Positions 1-5,046 of a stretch of 5,218 nt of DNA are shown in pieces. A program made the translations under genes and the position numbers. This stretch comes from Oscillospiraceae bacterium (lineage in GTDB: Bacteria; Bacillota; Clostridia; Oscillospirales; Oscillospiraceae), in assembly GCA_902783825.1 (NCBI GenBank), contig CACZSJ010000153.1:1-5218 (forward strand). Direction: 5' to 3'. Numbering within the stretch: position 1 is the stretch's first letter; every line of letters begins with the position of its first letter. Under the pieces are notes generated by a model. It saw nothing but the letters and a program-made list of their open reading frames with translations, was not told where the DNA came from and made no database searches.

Positions 1-1751
1 CAAACGGCCAGGCGCACCGCCAGATACATCAGATCCAGGGTGCCGGCGCTGAGATACTCCGCGTCCCGGGCAACTGCGTCGTCCCGGGTGCGGGCGCGGG
101 CGCTGAAGTCCCGATTGACCAGGATGTCCTCATAGCGTCCGCCGGTGACCATGGACATATACTGGGCGGCTACACGCCCCAGCTCTGGGGAGAAGCGGCT
201 TTGAATCTCCGTGTCCGCATCTCGCAGGGCGTCGATGGCCACGGCAATGGCGTCGTATTCAGCCTGCAGCAGATCATGCTGCTGGCGCATCCAGCTGAGG
301 CTGCTGGACAGCACCAAAGGATCGCCCATGGCGGACAGGCGGCCGTTGAGATTGGCGATTTGCGCGGAGAGCCGCTCCGTGTCCGCCCGGGCGGCGGTCA
401 GCTTCCGGCTCAGCCGGGCGGCCTCCGAGTCGCCGCCGGTGAAGTCCAGATCTGCGATGGCGGTCTCCTCCAGCTTGCGCTGCTGTGCGCGGAGGGTTTC
501 AAAACGCTGGCGGCTGGCCTGCTCGGCCTGCTCGGCTTCCGTGATGGCATCGGCCAAGTTTCGATACTCCTCCCGGACGGCCAAAATCCCCTCCGGAGCG
601 GCGGTGCCGTATTTTTTCAGGATCTGCCGCTGCCGCTCCTGGGCGCGCATGGCGGTCTGCCGCAGTCGGGAATAACGCAGCATCAGCACAATGGCGACCA
701 GGCACAGAAGGCCGGACAGCACGATCATCGGCAGAAGCTGTGTGTAGGTATAGACCACGGCTGCTGCCAGGGCCAACAGGAAGCACAGCAGCGCCGGCAG
801 CAGCAGACGGCTGGTTTTCTGCTCGCCTCGCAGCGCCTCGTATTCCTCCAGATCCGCCGCTACCTGGTCTTCCAGGTCCTGCCGGGATCGGTCGCCGAAG
901 CGAGTCTGCCGCAGGCTGTGCCGACGTGCGTCCAACTCCGCCAGGGTCTGATCATGGGCGTCGCTCTCCCGCTGCACCGCCTCCCGGCCGGCGTTGAGCC
1001 GATCCAGGGCGTCCCGCCGCTGCTGGCGGCGGCATTCGGTGACCTGCTCTTCCAGCTGCTCGCAGGCTTGACGAGCCTGCTCCAACTGGGTTTCCAGCTT
1101 CTGCACATCCTCCACGGAGGTGCCCATGTCGTCCAGACGGCTTTGGGTTTCATACATCCGGCTCTCCAGCTCCGGCAGCATGCCCCGGCGATTGTAGCGC
1201 CGCTTGCGCTGCCAGGCCCGCAGGCGTTCGTCTGCCTCGCTGAAAGAGGTCTGCTCCTCGCCGGTAGAGACGATGGCGCTGATGCGTTTTTCCAGCTCCG
1301 GGCTTCCGGTGACCGCCACTGTGCCCTGCTCGATAAAGGCGCTGCGGCGGAACACGTCTTTGGAAACGCCGGTGAGCAGCTCGCCGGCGTTTCTGCCGTT
1401 CATCCCCTCCACGGGCACGTTGCTGCCGCTGTAGGTGGCGCTGAACTCCCGCATGGGGGCGTTTTTGGCCTTGGTGCTGCGGGTCAGGGTGATGTCGCAG
1501 CGATCGGCGGTCAGCTCCATGGTTCCCTCCATGGGAGCGCCCGACCAGGGGGCGTAGCGCAGCTTGTCCGGCAGATGGCCGGCTCTGCTGCGCTCAGAGC
1601 TGTCGATGCCGTAGAGCATGGTGCGGATGAAAGCGCACCAGGTGGATTTGCCGCTTTCGTTGGGCGCGTAGATCACGTTCAGCCCCTCGTGGAGGCTGAG
1701 GCTTTCGTTTTCCAGCTTGCCGAAAGAGGCGGTCAGCTTACGGATTTTCAT
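1..1751 (-). CDS. SbcC/YhaN-like AAA ATPase with coiled coil and two membrane segments, C-terminus cut by window edge
   Basis: The frame is open from an ATG at 1751 to the left edge (583 codons, no stop), so the C-terminus lies outside. A Walker A motif sits at residues 29-37 (APNESGKST), matching the [G/A]PNE[A/S]GKST form of the YhaN/SbcC/Rad50 group, with Ala where Gly is usual. A Q-loop-like IEQG is at 140-143 and an ABC signature-like LSAGT at 567-571, followed by LDLMYLAVRLA. Walker B and the D-loop must lie beyond the edge. Between the ATPase halves is a long Glu/Gln/Arg/Leu-rich coiled coil (roughly 160-310 and 360-530), interrupted by two hydrophobic stretches at about 316-336 and 339-358 that look like a membrane hairpin. 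No CxxC zinc hook is seen there. The start follows AGAGGAGG with a 9-nt spacer and overlaps the upstream nuclease-like gene by 14 bp. By family, it is the ATPase partner of the SbcD-like nuclease. The exact substrate is unknown. Confidence 0.92.
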   Translation of the reverse strand, partial: MKIRKLTASFGKLENESLSLHEGLNVIYAPNESGKSTWCAFIRTMLYGIDSSERSRAGHLPDKLRYAPWSGAPMEGTMELTADRCDITLTRSTKAKNAPMREFSATYSGSNVPVEGMNGRNAGELLTGVSKDVFRRSAFIEQGTVAVTGSPELEKRISAIVSTGEEQTSFSEADERLRAWQRKRRYNRRGMLPELESRMYETQSRLDDMGTSVEDVQKLETQLEQARQACEQLEEQVTECRRQQRRDALDRLNAGREAVQRESDAHDQTLAELDARRHSLRQTRFGDRSRQDLEDQVAADLEEYEALRGEQKTSRLLLPALLCFLLALAAAVVYTYTQLLPMIVLSGLLCLVAIVLMLRYSRLRQTAMRAQERQRQILKKYGTAAPEGILAVREEYRNLADAITEAEQAEQASRQRFETLRAQQRKLEETAIADLDFTGGDSEAARLSRKLTAARADTERLSAQIANLNGRLSAMGDPLVLSSSLSWMRQQHDLLQAEYDAIAVAIDALRDADTEIQSRFSPELGRVAAQYMSMVTGGRYEDILVNRDFSARARTRDDAVARDAEYLSAGTLDLMYLAVRLAV

Positions 1752-2853
1752 GCTGCACAACCTCCTCTGCATTGTCCATGGCGGCCAGGCCCCAGCGGGC
1801 GGCCTGCTCGATGCGGAAACGGTCGGCGTCGTCGCCGGCCGCGTCGTAACGTGCCTTGAGCCGGGTCAGGAACAGCCCGCGCAGGGTATCCTCCCCGGCG
1901 CCCTCCCATACGCTGCGGCGCAGACGGGTCTCGTCCCGCATCTGCAGCTCAAAAAACATTTCGGCGAGATTGCTGTGAAGGCGTCGCAGATCCGGCGTAT
2001 CCTCCGTCTCTCCGGTGAGGATGATGCGGTATACGTCCCGGACGGTGTCGTCGGGAAGCTGGGTGTGAATGGCCAGCAGGGGGTCGGCGCCGGTCACGTC
2101 TATCCGAAGCTGTTCGTAGCGGTGGGTGGAGATCACGGCGGTGCGAAGCTGGCAGTCGGTGGGGCTCAGTTCAATGAGATTCACGGTCTTTTCCCCCGTC
2201 TCATCGAAGCCGCGACCCTCCGGGCAGCCGGGCCAGGCGTACCAGACGCTGCCGGCTTTTTGCAGGCCGCTGGCCTTGTGGACGTGGCCCAGGGCCACGT
2301 AATCCATGCCGCTCTGGGCCAGATCCTCCAGGCTGATGGGATTGTAAGCGGAGTTGCGCACGCCTACGTCCCCGTGCAGGCATAAAATGTTGCGCAGACC
2401 CTCCTTGCGCTCGGCGTGAAAGCCGTGGAGCAGGGGGCCGCTCCGATCCTCGGTGAAGGCGGCGCCGTAGACCCGCAGACCCAGCCGGGGCAGGGAGACG
2501 AAGCGGATGGCGTTTTCACTGAAGACATGTACATGCTCCGGCAGCTTCAGCCGGGCATAGGGGGATTTGGGGGAGTAGTAATCGTGGTTGCCGGGGGCGA
2601 TAAACACCGGCGCGTCGATGCTCTGCAGGCTGCGCACCAGCTCGTCGCCGGTTTCGTAGTAGGTGTTGGCGCTGTCCAGCAGATCCCCGCATAGCAGCAC
2701 CAGATCCACCTGCTCCTGGGCGGCCAGATCCGCCAGGGCGGCCAGCAGCGCACGTTGCTCCTGTCGCCGGATGGCGGCCTTGTTGGCGGGCAGACCCTCA
2801 AAGGGCGAGTCCAGATGCAGATCCGCCGCATGCAGAATCTTGATGGTTTTCAT
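1738..2853 (-). CDS. SbcD/YhaO-like metallophosphoesterase (putative DNA repair exonuclease)
   Basis: This 371-residue protein carries the full set of calcineurin-like phosphoesterase motifs: DLH at residues 11-13, GDLLD at 56-60, GNHD at 88-91, LHGD at 159-162 and GHVH at 189-192. Together these would bind two metal ions (Mn in Mre11/SbcD). The following WPGCPEGRGFDE segment (207-218) resembles the YPGSPxGRGFxE signature of the YhaO-type subgroup. About 150 C-terminal residues form a less conserved domain expected to contact the ATPase partner. The frame could extend to an ATG at 2883, but the ATG at 2853 is preferred: it follows GAGGGGGTG at normal distance, begins directly with the beta strand MKTIKILHAADLH, and overlaps the ymdB stop as ATGA. 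Its own stop overlaps the ATPase start by 14 bp, so the two are probably co-translated and act as a complex. The nuclease activity is inferred from the family. Confidence 0.92.
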   Translation of the reverse strand: MKTIKILHAADLHLDSPFEGLPANKAAIRRQEQRALLAALADLAAQEQVDLVLLCGDLLDSANTYYETGDELVRSLQSIDAPVFIAPGNHDYYSPKSPYARLKLPEHVHVFSENAIRFVSLPRLGLRVYGAAFTEDRSGPLLHGFHAERKEGLRNILCLHGDVGVRNSAYNPISLEDLAQSGMDYVALGHVHKASGLQKAGSVWYAWPGCPEGRGFDETGEKTVNLIELSPTDCQLRTAVISTHRYEQLRIDVTGADPLLAIHTQLPDDTVRDVYRIILTGETEDTPDLRRLHSNLAEMFFELQMRDETRLRRSVWEGAGEDTLRGLFLTRLKARYDAAGDDADRFRIEQAARWGLAAMDNAEEVVQHENP

Positions 2854-3623
2854 GTAAGCCGCACCCCCTCTGCCCGCAGGCATCTTCCGGTATCCGGATC
2901 GATTTCAAAAAGACAGCCCTCCAGCTTGGCCGGACCGCCGGCCGCCTCGTAGCGCCGGGGCGGATCCCCCAGAAACTTGCCGATGCTCTGTTCCGGGTCG
3001 ATACCCAGCACGGACTGGGCCGCGCCGGTCATCCCCAGGTCGGTGATATAGCCGGTACCCTTGGGCAGCACACAGGCGTCCGAAGTCTGCACGTGGGTAT
3101 GGGTACCCCACACCGCGCTGGCCCGACCGTCCAGCATGTAGCCCATGGCCCGCTTCTCGCTGGTGCCCTCGGCGTGGAAATCCACCAGAATGATCTTCTC
3201 CTGAATTTCCTGCATATAGCCGTCGGCAATGACGAAGGGGTTGTCGGTGTTGTTGTCCAGGGTGAAGCGCCCTTGCAGATTCAGCACACACACGTCCCCA
3301 AAGGGGGCGTGGTACACGGCGATGCCCCGGCCCGGACACTGGGGGCCGAAGTTGGCCGGACGCAGGATCTTGCGCCGCTCGTCCAGATACGGGCGCAGCT
3401 CCGTGCGGGTCCAGGTGTGGTTGCCCAGGGTGATCACATCCGCCCCGGCGCGAAAGATTGCGTCCGCCTGGCGGGGCGTGATGCCAACCACGTTTGCATT
3501 TTCCCCGTTGACGACCACAAAGTCGATCTGCTGTTCCTTGCGGTAGTCCCGCAGTTTTTTATCCAGAAAGGCGAGGCCGGGGTCTCCGCAGATATCCCCC
3601 ACGGCCAGAATTTTCACGCTCAT
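2850..3623 (-). CDS. ymdB: YmdB-family metallophosphoesterase (2',3'-cyclic-nucleotide 2'-phosphodiesterase type, TIGR00282)
   Basis: The 257-residue product is near the family length (B. subtilis YmdB is about 264). Visible family motifs are GD at residues 9-10, VNGEN at 38-42, LGNHTW at 66-71, RPANF at 88-92, LNLQGR at 114-119, DFHAE at 148-152, DGRASAVWGTHTHVQT at 165-180 and ITDLGMTG at 193-200. These supply the Asp, Glu, Asn and His ligands of the dinuclear metal centre. Characterised homologues hydrolyse 2',3'-cyclic nucleotides and in B. subtilis influence biofilm formation and sporulation. The ATG at 3623 is chosen over an in-frame ATG at 3644 because AGGAGG lies 7 nt upstream of it, inside what would otherwise be coding sequence. 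It is the first gene of the minus-strand operon. Its TGA overlaps the next ATG by 4 bp. In many Firmicutes ymdB follows the RNase Y gene rny; here rny is not adjacent, and the gene heads the SbcD/SbcC-like pair. Confidence 0.94.
   Translation of the reverse strand: MSVKILAVGDICGDPGLAFLDKKLRDYRKEQQIDFVVVNGENANVVGITPRQADAIFRAGADVITLGNHTWTRTELRPYLDERRKILRPANFGPQCPGRGIAVYHAPFGDVCVLNLQGRFTLDNNTDNPFVIADGYMQEIQEKIILVDFHAEGTSEKRAMGYMLDGRASAVWGTHTHVQTSDACVLPKGTGYITDLGMTGAAQSVLGIDPEQSIGKFLGDPPRRYEAAGGPAKLEGCLFEIDPDTGRCLRAEGVRLT
2861..2870 (-). promoter_or_regulatory. Ribosome binding site deciding the SbcD-like start
   Basis: GAGGGGGTGC on the minus strand lies within the 3' end of ymdB, 7 nt (measured from its last base) before the ATG at 2853. 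It supports that ATG over the in-frame ATG at 2883 and, with the ATGA stop/start overlap, suggests translational coupling. Confidence 0.7.
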
Positions 3624-3630
3624 GAAATGG

Positions 3631-3636
3631 CCTCCT
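3631..3636 (-). promoter_or_regulatory. Ribosome binding site deciding the ymdB start
   Basis: A perfect AGGAGG on the minus strand stands 7 nt before the ATG at 3623. The alternative in-frame ATG at 3644 lies upstream of this site and has no comparable site, so it is rejected. Confidence 0.85.
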
Positions 3637-3663
3637 GCTTGCATGCGCTATAGAGATGACTGT

Positions 3664-3693
3664 ATTCTACCACAATTTGCATGCAAGTAGCAA
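3664..3693 (-). promoter_or_regulatory. Predicted promoter of the ymdB-SbcD-like-SbcC-like operon
   Basis: On the minus strand, TTGCTA (3693-3688) and TAGAAT (3669-3664) are separated by 18 nt, with TGG directly before the -10 forming an extended -10 element. The expected start near 3657 gives a leader of about 34 nt. The promoter lies among TTGCA/TGCAA repeats: the palindrome TTGCATGCAA at 3677-3686 occupies the spacer, so a regulator binding there would compete with RNA polymerase. This is a prediction from consensus matching only. Confidence 0.6.
3677..3686. promoter_or_regulatory. Perfect palindrome TTGCATGCAA, candidate operator
   Basis: The 10-bp perfect palindrome lies between the -35 and -10 of the predicted ymdB promoter. 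Related half sites occur nearby: CTTGCATGC at 3638-3646 is the exact inverse of GCATGCAAG at 3679-3687, and CAATTTGC at 3673-3680 is the exact inverse of GCAAATTG at 3704-3711. I do not recognise the regulator, if there is one. Confidence 0.4.
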
Positions 3694-3775
3694 TGCAAAT
3701 CCTGCAAATTGCGGGCATAATACCAATATACACGGCGGCGGGCTCGACCGCCAGCCATGATTTGGGAGGTACGAC

Positions 3776-3946
3776 ATGGAAAAAAAGAATCTTTACATGG
3801 GAATGGGCATGGGCCTTGCCGCCTGCGGATTGGGCGCGATGCTGCTGCGGCCCCGGAAAAGCCGTAAAATGAAAAGCGCCATGGGCAAAGCGCTGCGCAC
3901 TATGAGCGAGGTGGCGGACTCGGTATCCGACGCCATGGGCTGGTAA
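3776..3946 (+). CDS. Small methionine-rich membrane-type protein, 56 aa, function unknown
   Basis: The ATG at 3776 follows GGGAGG (3764-3769) with a 6-nt spacer, and the frame ends at TAA 3944-3946. The protein starts with MEKKN, then a Gly/Met/Ala/Leu-rich hydrophobic stretch at residues 6-24, then a strongly basic run (RPRKSRKMK, 25-33) and an amphipathic-looking tail ending SDAMGW. Nine of 56 residues are Met. The layout (short membrane segment, basic stop-transfer, soluble helix) resembles small YtxH-like proteins common in Firmicutes, but I cannot confirm that family. LAAC at 14-17 fits a lipobox by pattern, though hydrophobicity continues past the Cys, which favours a plain membrane anchor. 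It is transcribed divergently from ymdB and sits just upstream of the tRNA-Arg promoter. A plus-strand promoter is not clear; CATAAT at 3716-3721 is a possible -10 without a good -35. Confidence 0.72.
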   Translation: MEKKNLYMGMGMGLAACGLGAMLLRPRKSRKMKSAMGKALRTMSEVADSVSDAMGW

Positions 3947-3970
3947 GAGGGAAAAAGTTCAAAAAAGCCC

Positions 3971-3999
3971 TTGCAATTCTCTCCAAGCTGTGCTAATAT
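3971..3999 (+). promoter_or_regulatory. Promoter of the tRNA-Arg gene
   Basis: TTGCAA (3971-3976) and TAATAT (3994-3999) are spaced by exactly 17 nt, and TGC directly before the -10 makes an extended -10. Transcription would begin near 4006, about 22 nt before the mature tRNA 5' end. The promoter is bracketed by an imperfect inverted repeat: AAAGCCCTTGC at 3964-3974 and GCAAGGCTTT at 4001-4010. Confidence 0.8.
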
Positions 4000-4005
4000 A
4001 GCAAG

Positions 4006-4020
4006 GCTTTCAATGAAAGC
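4006..4020 (+). other. Leader hairpin just upstream of tRNA-Arg
   Basis: GCTTTC, AAT, GAAAGC form a perfect 6-bp stem with a 3-nt loop. It starts at about the predicted transcription start, and is followed by GGTTTTT and then the tRNA. It would be part of the 5' leader that RNase P removes. It could also be a small premature terminator, although the stem is mostly A-T. Confidence 0.45.
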
Positions 4021-4027
4021 GGTTTTT

Positions 4028-4104
4028 GCGCGGTTAGCTCAGCTGGATAGAGCGTCTGGCTACGGACCAGAAGGTCAGGGGTTCGAATCCCTTACCGCGT
4101 GCCA
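4028..4104 (+). tRNA. tRNA-Arg (anticodon ACG), CCA encoded
   Basis: A complete 77-nt cloverleaf can be drawn by hand. The acceptor stem is GCGCGGT with ACCGCGT, the D arm GCTC-AGCTGGATA-GAGC, the anticodon arm TCTGG-CTACGGA-CCAGA with ACG at 4062-4064, the variable loop AGGTC, and the T arm AGGGG-TTCGAAT-CCCTT. Discriminator G (4101) and encoded CCA (4102-4104) follow. A34 would be edited to inosine by TadA, reading CGU, CGC and CGA. The first acceptor pair is G1-U72 instead of the usual G-C, and the T stem also has a G-U pair. The gene has its own promoter and terminator. Confidence 0.97.
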
Positions 4105-4148
4105 CGTCGTCGCGGACTATGTATCGTTCGCGACGACGTTTCCTTTTT
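4104..4148 (+). terminator. Rho-independent terminator of tRNA-Arg
   Basis: ACGTCGTCGCG (4104-4114) and CGCGACGACGT (4129-4139) form a perfect 11-bp stem with a 14-nt loop, followed by a T-rich tail (TTTCCTTTTT including the stem's last T). The stem begins on the A of the encoded CCA, so the primary transcript's tRNA 3' end is directly joined to the terminator stem. Confidence 0.88.
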
Positions 4149-4200
4149 CAAAGCAAACGCCATCTCTCACTCACGACAGCCCGCTGTCGCTACCAGCTTT
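4149..4200. other. Spacer with one small hairpin, no gene seen
   Basis: The 52-bp stretch between the tRNA terminator and the tRNA-like remnant has no start codon with a ribosome binding site. It holds a short perfect hairpin: CGACAG (4174-4179), loop CCCG, CTGTCG (4184-4189). A T run at 4198-4202 follows eight bases later, too far for a standard terminator. Confidence 0.4.
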
Positions 4201-4239
4201 TTGCGGGAAGCGCGGGGTCGAATCCCGCCCCGCATGCCA
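4201..4239 (+). pseudogene. tRNA-like minihelix or tRNA remnant (acceptor and T arm with CCA)
   Basis: GCGGG (4212-4216), loop GTCGAAT (4217-4223) and CCCGC (4224-4228) form a canonical 5-bp T arm with a 7-nt loop, carrying G where T54 is expected. It is followed by CCCGCAT (4229-4235), a discriminator G and CCA (4237-4239), exactly as in a tRNA 3' end. Directly upstream, TGCGGG (4202-4207) pairs with CCCGCA (4229-4234), giving the acceptor stem, separated from the T arm by only AAGC. D and anticodon arms are absent, so it cannot be a normal tRNA. It is either the scar of an internal deletion or a tRNA-like minihelix. The encoded CCA runs into an A tract and a terminator hairpin, as for a real tRNA gene. 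Confidence 0.6.
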
Positions 4240-4244
4240 AAAAA

Positions 4245-4280
4245 GAAACCTCTTTTGTCTACCGGGGCAAAAGAGGTTTC
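4245..4280. terminator. Terminator-type hairpin, copy 1
   Basis: GAAACCTCTTTTG (4245-4257) and CAAAAGAGGTTTC (4268-4280) make a perfect 13-bp stem with a 10-nt loop. On the plus strand the tail is a weak ATTATT. On the minus strand the hairpin is followed by six Ts (complement of A4239-4244), so it may work in both directions and better leftward. It resembles the hairpin at 5047-5081 closely. Confidence 0.75.
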
Positions 4281-4284
4281 ATTA

Positions 4285-4313
4285 TTGCCTTCGTCAGTAT
4301 TGCATGATACAAT
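4285..4313 (+). promoter_or_regulatory. Predicted promoter of the GNAT gene
   Basis: TTGCCT (4285-4290) and TACAAT (4308-4313) are spaced by 17 nt, with TGA before the -10 (extended -10). The -35 begins 4 nt after the terminator hairpin, and the -10 ends 35 nt before the ATG. Confidence 0.68.
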
Positions 4314-4348
4314 CTCGTCAGCAGATCAAGACCAAAAGGGAGATTGAA

Positions 4349-4894
4349 ATGTATTATTTGGAAACTGTCCCACTAAAAAACGGGTTAATATGCGAATTGA
4401 GAAATGCAGAGGGCAAGGACGCCGCGGCGTTTCTCGCCTATTTTACACAATGTCATGGTGAAACAGATTATCTAACCACATATCCGGACGAGACAGAACA
4501 GGATCTTGGAAAAGTAGCCGAACGACTTCAGGCCAGAGCGGAAAGTGCTTCGGATATTGAGATCCTGGCGCTCGTCGACGGCAAGGTGGTGGGAAGCGCA
4601 GGCATCGGCAAGCTGAGAGACCGGGACAAGCTGAGGCACCGTGCGGAATTCGGCATTTCAATCCTGAAGGAGTACTGGAGACTCGGGATCGGAAATGCGC
4701 TTACAAAGGCCTGCATTGACTGCGCAAAGCTTGCCGGGTTCCTCCAGCTGGAGCTGGAGGTCGTCGCAGAAAACTCCGATGCTGTCCGCATGTATGAAAA
4801 GCACGGTTTTATTGAGTACGGCAGGAATCCGATGGGCTTTCGCAACAGAGCGGGAGCCTGGCAGGAGCTCGTTCTCATGCGGCTCGAGTTGTAG
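4349..4894 (+). CDS. GNAT family N-acetyltransferase
   Basis: The 181-residue protein transfers an acetyl group from acetyl-CoA to an unidentified amine. The GNAT core is visible: the strand and turn EILALVDGKVVGSAGIG at 71-87, the acetyl-CoA pyrophosphate loop in motif A (ISILKEYWRLGIGNALT, 103-119, with R111-x-G113-x-G115), then ELEVVAENSDAVRMYEKHGF (135-154), with Asn142 and Tyr149 in the usual catalytic-side positions. The length fits a single-domain GNAT. The ATG at 4349 is chosen because GGGAG (4338-4342) stands 6 nt upstream. The frame is open further upstream, but that part runs through the tRNA gene and is not coding. It has its own promoter and sits between two similar hairpins. Base composition is visibly less GC-rich than the minus-strand operon, which fits acquisition by transfer. 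Overall it looks like the Firmicutes group of GNATs ending in xELVLMRLEL; the substrate is unknown. Confidence 0.92.
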   Translation: MYYLETVPLKNGLICELRNAEGKDAAAFLAYFTQCHGETDYLTTYPDETEQDLGKVAERLQARAESASDIEILALVDGKVVGSAGIGKLRDRDKLRHRAEFGISILKEYWRLGIGNALTKACIDCAKLAGFLQLELEVVAENSDAVRMYEKHGFIEYGRNPMGFRNRAGAWQELVLMRLEL

Positions 4895-4899
4895 TCACG

Positions 4900-4977
4900 G
4901 AAAGCCGCATACGAGTATTTGCCGATATCTGTTGGCAAAGCTGATCGGCAGAACAAGGGGAGGCAATCGCGGCTTTT
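4900..4977 (+). other. Structured 3' region after the GNAT gene
   Basis: AAAGCCGC (4901-4908) is the exact inverse of GCGGCTTT (4969-4976), closing a domain that contains two alternative inner hairpins. One is TTTGCC (4918-4923) with GGCAAA (4934-4939), the other TGCCGAT (4920-4926) with ATCGGCA (4944-4950). The two inner pairings share bases and exclude each other. The outer stem is followed by TTTTCATCTTTT, so a terminator-like role is possible. No open reading frame with a credible start lies here. Confidence 0.4.
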
Positions 4978-4986
4978 CATCTTTTG

Positions 4987-5039
4987 GTGTACTTTTAGGC
5001 GCACTTAGCCTGAAAAGTGTACTTTTAGGCGTACTTAGG
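4987..5039. repeat. 30-bp tandem repeat, about 1.8 copies
   Basis: GTGTACTTTTAGGC occurs at 4987-5000 and again at 5017-5030, exactly 30 bp apart. It is followed in each copy by a related half unit, G[C/T]ACTTAG[C/G]C (5001-5010 and 5031-5040). The first copy can also fold: ACTTTTAGGC (4991-5000) pairs with GCCTGAAAAGT (5008-5018) around one bulged G, with a 7-nt loop. I do not recognise the repeat. Confidence 0.75.
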
Positions 5040-5046
5040 CATGAAA

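Noticed and set aside
201..1859. Plus-strand open frame of 552 codons opposite the ATPase gene
   Set aside because: It lies antisense to a gene with clear Walker A, Q-loop and signature motifs. Its translation is rich in Gly, Ala, Leu and Gln without recognisable domains, and long antisense frames are expected in GC-rich genes.
1717..2385. Plus-strand open frame of 222 codons opposite the SbcD-like gene
   Set aside because: It is antisense to all the metallophosphoesterase motifs, has no ribosome binding site and its product matches no family I know.
3093..3653. Plus-strand open frame of 186 codons opposite ymdB
   Set aside because: It is a mirror of the conserved ymdB coding sequence and covers its ribosome binding site; no independent evidence of translation.
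4174..4189. Small hairpin as an anticodon or D arm of a permuted tRNA
   Set aside because: The loop is 4 or 6 nt and not 7, and no matching arms or acceptor strand in permuted order were found.
4028..4239. Direct att-site repeat between tRNA-Arg and the tRNA-like remnant
   Set aside because: The shared stretch is essentially TCGAATCCC and a few 3' bases including GCCA, which is common to many tRNAs. The acceptor strands differ, so it does not prove site-specific integration.
3971..4348. Upstream extension of the GNAT frame
   Set aside because: The frame stays open by chance through the tRNA promoter, the tRNA-Arg gene and two hairpins. The ATG at 4349 has a proper ribosome binding site and begins the conserved protein.
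4528..5004. Minus-strand open frame of 158 codons opposite the GNAT gene
   Set aside because: It is antisense to the acetyl-CoA binding motifs and shows no domain or start signal.
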